Shown piece by piece: positions 1 to 5,165 of a stretch of 7,265 bases of DNA. The translations under genes were made by a program, and so were the position numbers. Source of the stretch: Ruminococcus sp. (GTDB taxonomy: Bacteria; Bacillota; Clostridia; Oscillospirales; Acutalibacteraceae). Below the pieces are notes generated by a model that was not told where the DNA came from, did no database searches, and saw nothing but the letters and a program-made list of their open reading frames with translations. The stretch is from positions 1 to 7,265 of the forward strand of contig JAFVVB010000097.1 in the NCBI GenBank assembly GCA_017502425.1. The letters are read 5' to 3'. How positions within the stretch are numbered: the stretch's first letter is position 1; each line of letters starts with the position of its first letter.

Positions 1-543
1 GAAGATAAAATCTCGGCTTCATGTTCACTTAAGGTTGAAGATAATATCACTACCGACCATATTATGCCAGCAGGTGCTAAGATTTTACCACTGAGATCAA
101 ATATTCCTGCTATTTCACAGCACTGCTTCACAGTATGTGATACTGAGTTCCCTAATCGTGCTAAGACTCTTGGCAGTTCAGTAATCGTCGGTGGCGCTAA
201 CTATGGTCAGGGCTCTTCTCGTGAACACGCAGCTCTCGCACCACTCTACTTAGGTGTTAAAGCTGTTTTGGTAAAGAGCTTTGCTAGAATTCATAGAGCT
301 AACCTCATCAACGCAGGTATCTTACCACTTGAGTTCATCAACGAAAACGACTACGATAAGATCAGCCTTTTAGATGAGCTTGAGCTTCCTAACGTTAAGG
401 AAGAAATCCTTAACGGCGACACAGTAACTATTATAAATAAGACAACTAACGAAACCATTACTGCTAAGTGTGAACTCACACAGCGCCAGAAAGATATAGC
501 TATCTGCGGTGGTCTTCTTAACTATACTAAGATGAATGGTTAA
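1..543 (+). CDS. acn: aconitate hydratase, C-terminal part (5' end outside the window)
   Basis: This is the swivel (C-terminal) domain of an aconitase, which interconverts citrate and isocitrate using a [4Fe-4S] cluster. The frame is open from base 1, so the gene starts upstream; the Met at 64-66 lies inside the conserved DNITTDHIMPAGAK motif and is not the start. Other family signatures are GGANYGQGSSREHAALAP, which carries the Ser and Arg that contact substrate, and the KSFARIHRANLINAGILPL block. The tail ending QKDIAICGGLLNYTK is typical of the shorter bacterial aconitases of about 640 residues that resemble isopropylmalate dehydratase. The cluster-binding cysteines would be in the missing N-terminal part. 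Isocitrate dehydrogenase follows after 36 nt with no terminator between, so the two are probably co-transcribed. Isopropylmalate or homoaconitate hydratase is less likely, given the motifs and the icd neighbour. Confidence 0.95.
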   Translation, partial: EDKISASCSLKVEDNITTDHIMPAGAKILPLRSNIPAISQHCFTVCDTEFPNRAKTLGSSVIVGGANYGQGSSREHAALAPLYLGVKAVLVKSFARIHRANLINAGILPLEFINENDYDKISLLDELELPNVKEEILNGDTVTIINKTTNETITAKCELTQRQKDIAICGGLLNYTKMNG

Positions 544-579
544 TTCTTATTTAGAATATTAAAGAAAGGACGATAACCA

Positions 580-1791
580 ATGGATAAGATTATTATGAAA
601 ACTCCGCTCGTCGAAATGGACGGCGATGAAATGACCAGAATTATATGGAAAATGATTAAGGACATCCTTCTTCTTCCATATATTGATTTAAAAACTGAGT
701 ACTACGACTTAGGTCTCGAATACAGAAATGAAACTAACGATCAGGTTACTATCGATTCTGCTGAAGCTACTAAAAAATACGGTGTTGCAGTTAAGTGTGC
801 TACTATCACTCCTAACGCTGCACGTATGACAGAGTACAACTTAAAGGAAATGTGGAAATCACCTAATGGTACTATCAGAGCATTACTTGATGGTACTGTT
901 TTCCGCTCCCCTATCCTCGTAAAAGGTATTACACCTTATATTCCAACATGGACTAAACCTATATGTATCGCAAGACATGCATACGGTGATGTTTACAAAA
1001 ACTCTGAGATGATTGTTGAAAAAGGTTCAAAGGCTGAGCTTTGTGTAACCGATGCTAATGGTAACGAATCACGTGAGCTCATCTTCGATTTCAACAACAG
1101 TGACGGTATCATTCAGGGTATGCACAACCTTGATTCTTCTATCTCTTCTTTTGCAAGAGCTTGTTTCAACTATGCTCTTGATCAGAAATTAGATTTATGG
1201 TTTGCAACTAAAGATACTATTTCTAAAAAATACGACCACACTTTCAAGGACATCTTTGCTGACATTTACGAAAATGAGTACAAAGAGAAATTTGAAAAAG
1301 CAGGTATCGAGTATTTCTACACTCTCATCGACGATGCTGTTGCTCGTGTTATCCGTTCAGACGGTGGTTACATCTGGGCATGTAAAAACTATGACGGCGA
1401 TGTTATGAGTGATATGATTGCTACTGCTTTCGGCTCACTCGCTATGATGACTAGTGTATTAGTATCACCACAGGGTATCTACGAATATGAAGCTGCTCAC
1501 GGCACAGTTCAGCGTCACTACTACAAACACTTAAAGGGTGAAGAAACTTCTACTAACTCAGTAGCTACACTCTTTGCTTGGACAGGCGCTTTAAGAAAAC
1601 GCGGCGAACTCGACGATACACCACAGTTGTGTGAATTTGCTGATAAGCTGGAAAGAGCTACTATTGAAACCATCGAAAGTGGTATTATGACCGGTGACCT
1701 TTATCTTCTCTCAACTTTAGAAAACAAAACTAAAGTTAATACTGAAGAATTCTTAAAGGCTGTTAAAGAAAGACTCGAGCAACTACTTTAA
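580..1791 (+). CDS. icd: NADP-dependent isocitrate dehydrogenase, eukaryotic-type
   Basis: This enzyme converts isocitrate to 2-oxoglutarate and CO2, reducing NADP+, in the cytoplasm. At 403 residues it matches the homodimeric subfamily that includes mitochondrial and cytosolic NADP-IDH, not the E. coli-type enzyme. Visible motifs are KSPNGTIR (93-100) with substrate-binding Ser94, Asn96 and Arg100, then Arg109 and Arg132, the catalytic Lys region ATKDTISKKYD (209-219), LIDDAVARVI with Asp251/252, and the metal-binding region KNYDGDVMSD (269-278). In EAAHGTVQRHY (304-314), Arg313 and His314 match the residues that read the 2'-phosphate of NADP, so NADP rather than NAD is expected. The start at 580 is set by AAAGAAAGGA ending at 570, 9 nt upstream; the later Met at 595 has a poorer context. 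It lies between acn and rex. 2-oxoglutarate for glutamate synthesis is the likely purpose in an anaerobe. Confidence 0.96.
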   Translation: MDKIIMKTPLVEMDGDEMTRIIWKMIKDILLLPYIDLKTEYYDLGLEYRNETNDQVTIDSAEATKKYGVAVKCATITPNAARMTEYNLKEMWKSPNGTIRALLDGTVFRSPILVKGITPYIPTWTKPICIARHAYGDVYKNSEMIVEKGSKAELCVTDANGNESRELIFDFNNSDGIIQGMHNLDSSISSFARACFNYALDQKLDLWFATKDTISKKYDHTFKDIFADIYENEYKEKFEKAGIEYFYTLIDDAVARVIRSDGGYIWACKNYDGDVMSDMIATAFGSLAMMTSVLVSPQGIYEYEAAHGTVQRHYYKHLKGEETSTNSVATLFAWTGALRKRGELDDTPQLCEFADKLERATIETIESGIMTGDLYLLSTLENKTKVNTEEFLKAVKERLEQLL

Positions 1792-1819
1792 GTTACTCCC
1801 AGATTTTGGAGGGATTATT

Positions 1820-2455
1820 ATGGCAAAACAAATATCAATGCCTGTTATTCGCAGACTTCCTAGATATCATAGATTTCTGACTGAACTGGAAAGTCAAGGA
1901 GTCGAGAGAATTTCATCTAATCAGCTGGCTACTATTATGCGTTCCACAGCATCACAGATTCGTCAAGATCTCAATTGTTTCGGTGGATTTGGTCAGCAAG
2001 GATACGGCTATCCTGTAACACAGCTCAAAGAAGAAATCGGAAAGATTTTAGGAATTGATAAAAAATTCAATGCTATTCTTCTTGGGGCCGGTAATATGGG
2101 TAGAGCTGTTGCTACACATATGAATTTTAACAGACAGGGTTTTGAACTCACAGCTGTTTTTGATAAGAGTGAGGAAGTTGTCGGAAGTATGCTAAGAGGT
2201 ATTACGATTATGTCAGATGACGAAATTGAAGGCTACTGCCATAAAAACAAAGTTGACGCCGCGTTTTTATGTCTTCCTAGAAACTCGGTAAAGCTGCTGA
2301 TTGACAAACTCTATTCTCTTGGAATCAAAAACTTCTGGAACTTCAGCCACTATGACATAAAAAATGACTATAACGATGTAATCGTTGAAAACGTACATAT
2401 GAGTGATAGTCTAATGACTTTATGTTATCGTATAAACGAACAGTATAATAAATAA
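1820..2455 (+). CDS. rex: redox-sensing transcriptional repressor Rex
   Basis: Rex is a homodimeric repressor that binds DNA when the NADH/NAD+ ratio is low and leaves it when NADH is high. The 211-residue length is normal. The N-terminal winged helix (about 1-75) carries IRRLPRYHRFL (10-20), the recognition region STASQIRQDLNCFG (42-55) and the wing GGFGQQGYGYPV. The Rossmann domain has GAGNMGRA (89-96) and Asp116 at the end of the second strand, fitting NAD(H) binding. The C-terminal swapped-helix region is present. One oddity is NFSH (174-177) where most Rex proteins have NFAP. GGAGGG at 1808-1813, 6 nt before the ATG, is a strong ribosome site. Only 28 nt separate it from icd, so it is probably expressed with the acn-icd genes. 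No Rex operator is seen in the window; the operon's own promoter lies outside. Confidence 0.95.
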   Translation: MAKQISMPVIRRLPRYHRFLTELESQGVERISSNQLATIMRSTASQIRQDLNCFGGFGQQGYGYPVTQLKEEIGKILGIDKKFNAILLGAGNMGRAVATHMNFNRQGFELTAVFDKSEEVVGSMLRGITIMSDDEIEGYCHKNKVDAAFLCLPRNSVKLLIDKLYSLGIKNFWNFSHYDIKNDYNDVIVENVHMSDSLMTLCYRINEQYNK

Positions 2456-2471
2456 TCCCACATAAAAAATC

Positions 2472-2506
2472 AAAGACCGACGGATTATCCGTCGGTCTTT
2501 TGTTTT
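2472..2506 (+). terminator. strong Rho-independent terminator after rex, probably bidirectional
   Basis: A perfect 13-bp inverted repeat (2472-2484 with 2488-2500, core GACCGACGGA) encloses a 3-nt loop, TTA, and ends in TTTTGTTTT. It starts 17 nt after the rex stop. On the opposite strand the stem is followed by GATTTTTTATG, so it can also end the convergent operon whose last stop codon is at 2515. Confidence 0.93.
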
Positions 2507-2514
2507 ATCATTTA

Positions 2515-3186
2515 TTATTCAGTTACTCTGTCGAGTATAAATTCTACGTCGCTTAAGTCCCCTACTCCATAAATATCCACTACACGCATAACTTTTTCTA
2601 GCATAAATAAAGTGTGTTTAGTACGCTCATCTTTGATATTAACAGCTACTGCACGCATAAACATAGAAACCATATCTTTAGTATCAAGGCGTTTAAGTGA
2701 ATCAAAACGCTTTTTATCAACGAAGACAATACTTTTAATAGGTAGCTTCGCATGTTTGGATTTATCGCCATCTAAACCAAATGGCGTATCATAAGCATAG
2801 AAAACATCTCTGATCAATCTTACCGCAGGGTAATTAACACAGAACACTTTTTCTTCAGGTAATTTAGATGAAACATCAGATTCCTCGAATGGTGCAGAAA
2901 ATAAAACAGAGACATCGTCATGCTTTACGGCGGTGGCACTTATAGGGAAACCGTTGAAATCAAAAAGAGCTCGACAAAATTCAGTAGAAATGTAAAAATC
3001 CTCAATAACATCAGCTGTATAACCCTCATACTCTTCCATATACTGAAGAAGTAAATCATCAGAAATAGACAAAGACAAATTAGGCTTATAATCAAAAGAT
3101 GTCTCATAAGGCTTTAAATTATTAACCAGAGTAGTTGATTTTGTTTCAATTTCAATATTAAGTTCAGATATTCTATACTGCGCCAT
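2515..3186 (-). CDS. HPr kinase/phosphorylase-like protein lacking the P-loop (probable pseudoenzyme)
   Basis: The 223-residue protein follows the pattern of the HprK-like proteins often encoded beside PqqD-like proteins in Clostridia. In that family a strand like GFxLHASAV leads into FSAPSGTGKST (Walker A), then NDDKPALR, then YGTPWSG. Here the same order is GFPISATAV (79-87), LFSAPFEESD (95-104), CVNYPAVRL (116-124) and YDTPFGLDG (132-140), then LPIKSIVFVD (148-157). The flanking strands are kept, but the GTGKS phosphate loop, the paired Asp and the His equivalent are gone, so ATP binding or phosphotransfer by the usual mechanism looks impossible. The family call rests on this ordered pattern from memory. 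The start is the ATG at 3186, with GGTG 5 nt upstream. It is the last gene of the PqqD operon, 44 nt after the S26-like gene. A wholly different fold cannot be excluded. Confidence 0.7.
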   Translation of the reverse strand: MAQYRISELNIEIETKSTTLVNNLKPYETSFDYKPNLSLSISDDLLLQYMEEYEGYTADVIEDFYISTEFCRALFDFNGFPISATAVKHDDVSVLFSAPFEESDVSSKLPEEKVFCVNYPAVRLIRDVFYAYDTPFGLDGDKSKHAKLPIKSIVFVDKKRFDSLKRLDTKDMVSMFMRAVAVNIKDERTKHTLFMLEKVMRVVDIYGVGDLSDVEFILDRVTE

Positions 3187-3230
3187 AGTTGCACCGCCTG
3201 TAAAATATTACTTTTAAGATTTTTTGTTTT

Positions 3231-3647
3231 TTAGATTTCTAAATAATTCTTAATTCGAATTATTTTAATGTACATCTTATAAATTCTTGAATCCAAAGTA
3301 TACGTAGTATTTTTATGCTTAAAGGATTTCATCACAGCGATAATATCATCATAAACGATTTGATTATCGCGCACATCAAAAGAATCTCCGCTGATAACGT
3401 ACGAATTGTCATCATTAACTTTAATGACACGATGCAGCACAAGTGAACCATCAGCCGGTCTAATATATAATACTACGTCATAAAGATTAATACTTTCGTT
3501 CTTTTTAGTGAGAACAACACTATCAGTTGTGCCATTTAGCATAGGCTTCATACCATTACCCGTAGGAATAAATAGCAAATCCTCACCTTTATCGAAAGTC
3601 TCATTCAAAAGAAAAAGAAAGTCTTCTTTTATAATATGATCACTCAA
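3231..3647 (-). CDS. S24/S26 signal-peptidase-like protein with catalytic Ser replaced by Gly
   Basis: The 138-residue protein resembles the small S24/S26 peptidase-like proteins of Clostridia. The family motif GNSMxPxL, whose Ser is the nucleophile, appears as TGNGMKPML (29-37), with Gly at residue 32. The rest of the pattern is kept: DSVVL (42-46), LYDVVLYIRPADGSLVLHRVIKV (55-77) with His72 where SipW/ER-type enzymes have the general base, and SGDSFDVRDNQIV (86-98). The Gly codon is GGT, one transition from the Ser codon AGT. Normal peptide hydrolysis is therefore not expected. There is no hydrophobic N-terminal anchor, and the basic C-terminal segment 121-138 has at most a weak amphipathic helix. 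The start is TTG (3647-3645), overlapping the PqqD stop by 8 nt, with AGAAGG 9 nt upstream; the first in-frame ATG would cut into the motif. A DNA-binding LexA-type repressor is unlikely because there is no HTH domain. Confidence 0.8.
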   Translation of the reverse strand: MSDHIIKEDFLFLLNETFDKGEDLLFIPTGNGMKPMLNGTTDSVVLTKKNESINLYDVVLYIRPADGSLVLHRVIKVNDDNSYVISGDSFDVRDNQIVYDDIIAVMKSFKHKNTTYTLDSRIYKMYIKIIRIKNYLEI

Positions 3648-3903
3648 GTAAATCAGCCTTCTTAAGATTAGAGATAAATTTATTTATATCACACTTAGCT
3701 TTTTCTGTATCCACATCATATTCAGCGGTCAGCGATTCGACTAAATAATCAAATGATACGTCTTCAGATAGCCTTTCCCATAAAAAAGCTCCAGTATCGC
3801 TAAGCTTAATAATAGAACAAAAATCAGTTACTTTAGAGCCAAGTGGAACGACAATATGGCTATCAGAAATAGTTCTTAATACAAAGCCATCTTTTATTTT
3901 CAT
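3640..3903 (-). CDS. PqqD-like protein (RiPP recognition element fold)
   Basis: The 87-residue protein matches the stand-alone PqqD family of Clostridia: an N-terminal strand MKIKDGFVLRTI, then HIVVPLG (16-22), IIKLSDTGAFLWERL (31-45), a helix around FDYLVESLTAEYDVD (51-65) and a C-terminal helix ending ISNLKKADLLE (77-87). PqqD-type domains form a winged-helix-like fold that binds the leader of a precursor peptide and presents it to a modifying enzyme in RiPP pathways. Whether this one does so is not shown: no radical SAM, cyclodehydratase or other modifying enzyme is in the window. It is the first gene of its operon, with AGGTGAT just before the ATG at 3903 and a consensus promoter upstream. 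It overlaps the S26-like gene by 8 nt, indicating translational coupling. All conserved positions appear intact, unlike its two partners. Confidence 0.85.
   Translation of the reverse strand: MKIKDGFVLRTISDSHIVVPLGSKVTDFCSIIKLSDTGAFLWERLSEDVSFDYLVESLTAEYDVDTEKAKCDINKFISNLKKADLLE
3657..3663 (-). promoter_or_regulatory. ribosome binding site supporting the TTG start of the S26-like gene
   Basis: AAGAAGG on the minus strand lies inside the end of the PqqD-like gene, 9 nt before TTG at 3647. There is no ATG or GTG in the right frame nearby. The TTG overlaps the upstream stop, as expected for coupled translation. Confidence 0.65.
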
Positions 3904-3915
3904 GATATCACCTAC

Positions 3916-3952
3916 TGAGAATAATTATATCTTATTAGAGATATCTTTGCAA
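3916..3952 (-). promoter_or_regulatory. sigma-A-type promoter of the PqqD operon
   Basis: On the minus strand, TTGCAA (3952-3947) and a perfect TATAAT (3929-3924) are separated by 17 nt. The predicted start of transcription, near A3916, leaves a leader of only about 12 nt, just enough for AGGTGAT before the ATG at 3903. The palindrome AGATATCT lies directly after the -35 box. The site sits just downstream of the hairpin terminator of the LRR gene, so this operon has its own transcript. Confidence 0.85.
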
Positions 3953-3966
3953 GTGATTTATGCAGT

Positions 3967-4002
3967 AAATATAAAGAGAGCACGTAGTTTCCCACGTGCT
4001 CC
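3967..4002 (-). terminator. Rho-independent terminator after the LRR-dockerin gene
   Basis: On the minus strand GAGCACGT (4001-3994) pairs with ACGTGCTC (3985-3978) across an 8-nt loop. One extra G-U pair is possible at the base. The stem is followed by TCTTTATATTT. It begins about 25 nt after the LRR gene stop codon. The interrupted U-tract makes it moderate rather than strong. Confidence 0.7.
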
Positions 4003-4026
4003 ATAAAACGATTTATAACTAAAAAA

Positions 4027-4938
4027 TTAGTATTCAAAAATCTTACCTATGTTAGTATCAATGAGTAAGCCAGCTTCAAAACACTGTATAGTTGTAGCAT
4101 CCATAATGGAGGAAATGCCATCAACATCAACATCAGCTCTAATTTTAAAACCTTCAGGTTCATCAACCTTAAGAGCTAATACAAGCTGAATAAATGTTGC
4201 GTCTAATACAGTAATAATGCCGTCGTTATCAGCATCGCCTAACATGTAGGTTTCTTTTTCATCAATTAACACGAAACTCATATCGTTATTAACCGCATAT
4301 CTATGAGCAAGTGAATTCTCATAGCAATAAATAACCACATTAGGTGTAGAATAAAAAGCTTCAGCATCAATAGAAGTTACAGTAGCAGGAACAACAACTT
4401 TAGCAAGACTCTCACAGTATCCAAACGCATGTTTTTCAATAGAAGTCACAGTCTCAGGAAGTGAGATTTCAGTAAGAGCATCGCAGTTCATGAAAGCACC
4501 CTGTGATACAGTATCAATCAAAGTGTTTTCTAAATCAACACTCTCTAAAGCAGTACAACCTGAAAAAGCATAATCATCAATAGAAGTAACACTAACACTC
4601 TGGAAAACAACGTCCTTAAGTGAGGTGCAATTCTGAAAAGCGTGATGAGATACAGTAGTGATATATTTACTCAAAGTAAGTTTCTGCATAGTTGTATTAC
4701 TATCAAATGCATTGGCACCAACAGTAGTTATGTTAATGAGATTATGAGTATACGGAGTAAAAACGTTAGTCTGTGTGCCGGTATAATCATAAATCTCAAA
4801 TTCAGTATCATTATTAATCTTATGATACACCCAGTCAGCAACCGGGAATAAAGTTACAGCGCTAACCGAAAGGCAAGCAAAAGCAGATATCATCACTATA
4901 CTTAAAAGCAGAGCAATTATTCTGTTAGTAATTTTCAT
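4027..4938 (-). CDS. secreted BspA-type leucine-rich-repeat protein with C-terminal type I dockerin
   Basis: The 303-residue protein is exported: residues 1-27 have a basic start, a hydrophobic core (IIALLLSIVMISAFACL) and a likely signal peptidase I site after SVSA. About 30-70 is an unassigned N-terminal segment. Residues 73-206 are about six BspA-type LRRs of the form AFxxCxxLxxVxLPxxVTSI, closed by the usual cap PNVVIYCYENSLAHRYA. Residues 234-291 form a dockerin with two calcium loops: GDADNDGIITVLDATFIQ (Asp235, 237, 239 and 246) and ADVDVDGISSIMDATTIQ (Asp269, 271, 273 and 280). A dockerin binds a cohesin on a scaffold or cell-surface protein, so this is probably a subunit of an extracellular complex; BspA LRRs are usually adhesive. 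The ATG at 4938 is chosen over the GTG at 4947 because that GTG lies within the ribosome site. It is the last gene of its unit, after the acidic-peptide gene and a hairpin. Confidence 0.88.
   Translation of the reverse strand: MKITNRIIALLLSIVMISAFACLSVSAVTLFPVADWVYHKINNDTEFEIYDYTGTQTNVFTPYTHNLINITTVGANAFDSNTTMQKLTLSKYITTVSHHAFQNCTSLKDVVFQSVSVTSIDDYAFSGCTALESVDLENTLIDTVSQGAFMNCDALTEISLPETVTSIEKHAFGYCESLAKVVVPATVTSIDAEAFYSTPNVVIYCYENSLAHRYAVNNDMSFVLIDEKETYMLGDADNDGIITVLDATFIQLVLALKVDEPEGFKIRADVDVDGISSIMDATTIQCFEAGLLIDTNIGKIFEY
4321..4722 (-). repeat. BspA-type LRR array (protein-level repeats)
   Basis: There are six units of about 22-24 residues. Their starts read VGANAF, VSHHAF, IDDYAF, VSQGAF, IEKHAF and IDAEAF, and the middle ones continue with C, L and valine-rich positions. 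The units have diverged in DNA sequence, so this is not a recent tandem duplication. Confidence 0.85.
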
Positions 4939-4942
4939 ATAA

Positions 4943-4950
4943 ATCACCTT
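4943..4950 (-). promoter_or_regulatory. ribosome binding site that fixes the LRR gene start at 4938
   Basis: AAGGTGAT on the minus strand is a long match to the 16S rRNA 3' end and sits 6 nt (counted from AGGTG) before ATG 4938. The in-frame GTG at 4947 is part of this site and has no good site of its own. Confidence 0.85.
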
Positions 4951-4961
4951 TTTTAGTTAGC

Positions 4962-4987
4962 CCCCACAGTGCAAAAGCACTGTGGGG
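4962..4987 (-). promoter_or_regulatory. perfect 11-bp hairpin between the acidic-peptide gene and the LRR gene
   Basis: CCCCACAGTGC pairs perfectly with GCACTGTGGGG around a TTTT loop (minus strand). It begins 14 nt after the peptide gene's stop, and its 3' foot is 11 nt before the LRR ribosome site. The minus-strand sequence after the stem is GCTAACTAAAAAAGG, with no U-tract, so it is not a standard terminator. The possible roles are transcript processing, 3'-end protection of the upstream message or partial attenuation; none is proven. No convincing promoter for the LRR gene was found between the hairpin and the preceding gene. Confidence 0.7.
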
Positions 4988-5001
4988 ATTGTCGTTAATA
5001 A

Positions 5002-5148
5002 TTACCAATCTGTATCAAAGTCTTCGTCACCAGGTGTTGTACCATCAATCGGCACGTCATCCTCGTAAGTAGTACTCGAACCAACGATATCAGCAACTAA
5101 TCTGATATTGACGAACTCGAATTCCGGGTCAAAATACATTTTCTTCAA
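5002..5148 (-). CDS. small acidic peptide, 48 residues, unknown function
   Basis: The frame encodes a short peptide that begins MKKMYFDPEFEFVNIRL, continues VADIVGSSTTYEDD and ends DEDFDTDW. The first third looks structured, with alternating hydrophobic and charged residues; residues 29-48 have about 9 Asp/Glu and no Lys or Arg, ending in Trp. TTG at 5148 is preferred because GGGAGGG (5162-5156) lies 7 nt upstream; the in-frame ATG at 5139 would be 16 nt away, giving 45 residues. The gene begins 17 nt after the stop of the large InlB-repeat gene and so is probably translated from the same message. I do not recognise it firmly. It resembles short clostridial peptides starting MKKxYxxPE, an impression from memory. 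It has no signal peptide or cysteine. An RiPP precursor is conceivable but unsupported here. Confidence 0.7.
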   Translation of the reverse strand: MKKMYFDPEFEFVNIRLVADIVGSSTTYEDDVPIDGTTPGDEDFDTDW

Positions 5149-5155
5149 TTTTCGT

Positions 5156-5162
5156 CCCTCCC
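5156..5162 (-). promoter_or_regulatory. ribosome binding site of the small acidic-peptide gene
   Basis: GGGAGGG on the minus strand starts 3 nt after the stop codon of the upstream gene and lies 7 nt before TTG 5148. This strong site is the main evidence that the short frame is translated and that TTG is its start. Confidence 0.8.
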
Positions 5163-5165
5163 AAA

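Noticed and set aside
64..66. Met codon as start of the aconitase gene
   Set aside because: It lies inside a conserved aconitase motif and the frame is open and conserved upstream to base 1; the gene is truncated by the window.
544..579. AT-rich imperfect inverted repeat between acn and icd as a Rex operator or promoter
   Set aside because: It lacks the TTGTTAA half-sites, no -35/-10 pair of good quality is present, and the gap is only 36 nt.
1202..1408. Open frame of 68 codons on the plus strand
   Set aside because: It overlaps icd in another frame, has no ribosome site and shows low-complexity Ser/Thr/Leu composition; it is a shadow.
2612..2794. Plus-strand open frame opposite the HprK-like gene
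   Set aside because: Antisense shadow of a gene with a clear family pattern; no ribosome site.
3231..3647. LexA/phage-repressor type S24 protein
   Set aside because: No N-terminal helix-turn-helix domain and the nucleophile is absent; the context with PqqD fits the stand-alone S26-like group better.
4642..4851. Plus-strand open frame opposite the LRR gene
   Set aside because: Antisense shadow of a repeat-rich gene; no ribosome site or family features.
4873..4882. Lipoprotein box around the Cys in ISAFACLS of the LRR protein
   Set aside because: The residues before Cys (AFA) do not fit the usual L-[ASTV]-[GAS]-C, and a good signal peptidase I site (SVSA) follows a few residues later.
4945..4947. 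GTG as start of the LRR-dockerin gene
   Set aside because: The GTG is part of the AAGGTGAT ribosome site for ATG 4938; starting there would leave no ribosome site.
4962..4987. The 11-bp hairpin as a Rho-independent terminator
   Set aside because: Neither strand has a proper U-tract directly after the stem.
5002..5148. Firm call of the acidic peptide as a RiPP (for example graspetide) precursor
   Set aside because: Thr and Asp/Glu-rich tails occur in graspetides, but there is no ATP-grasp or other modifying enzyme in the window, so the family label is not supported.
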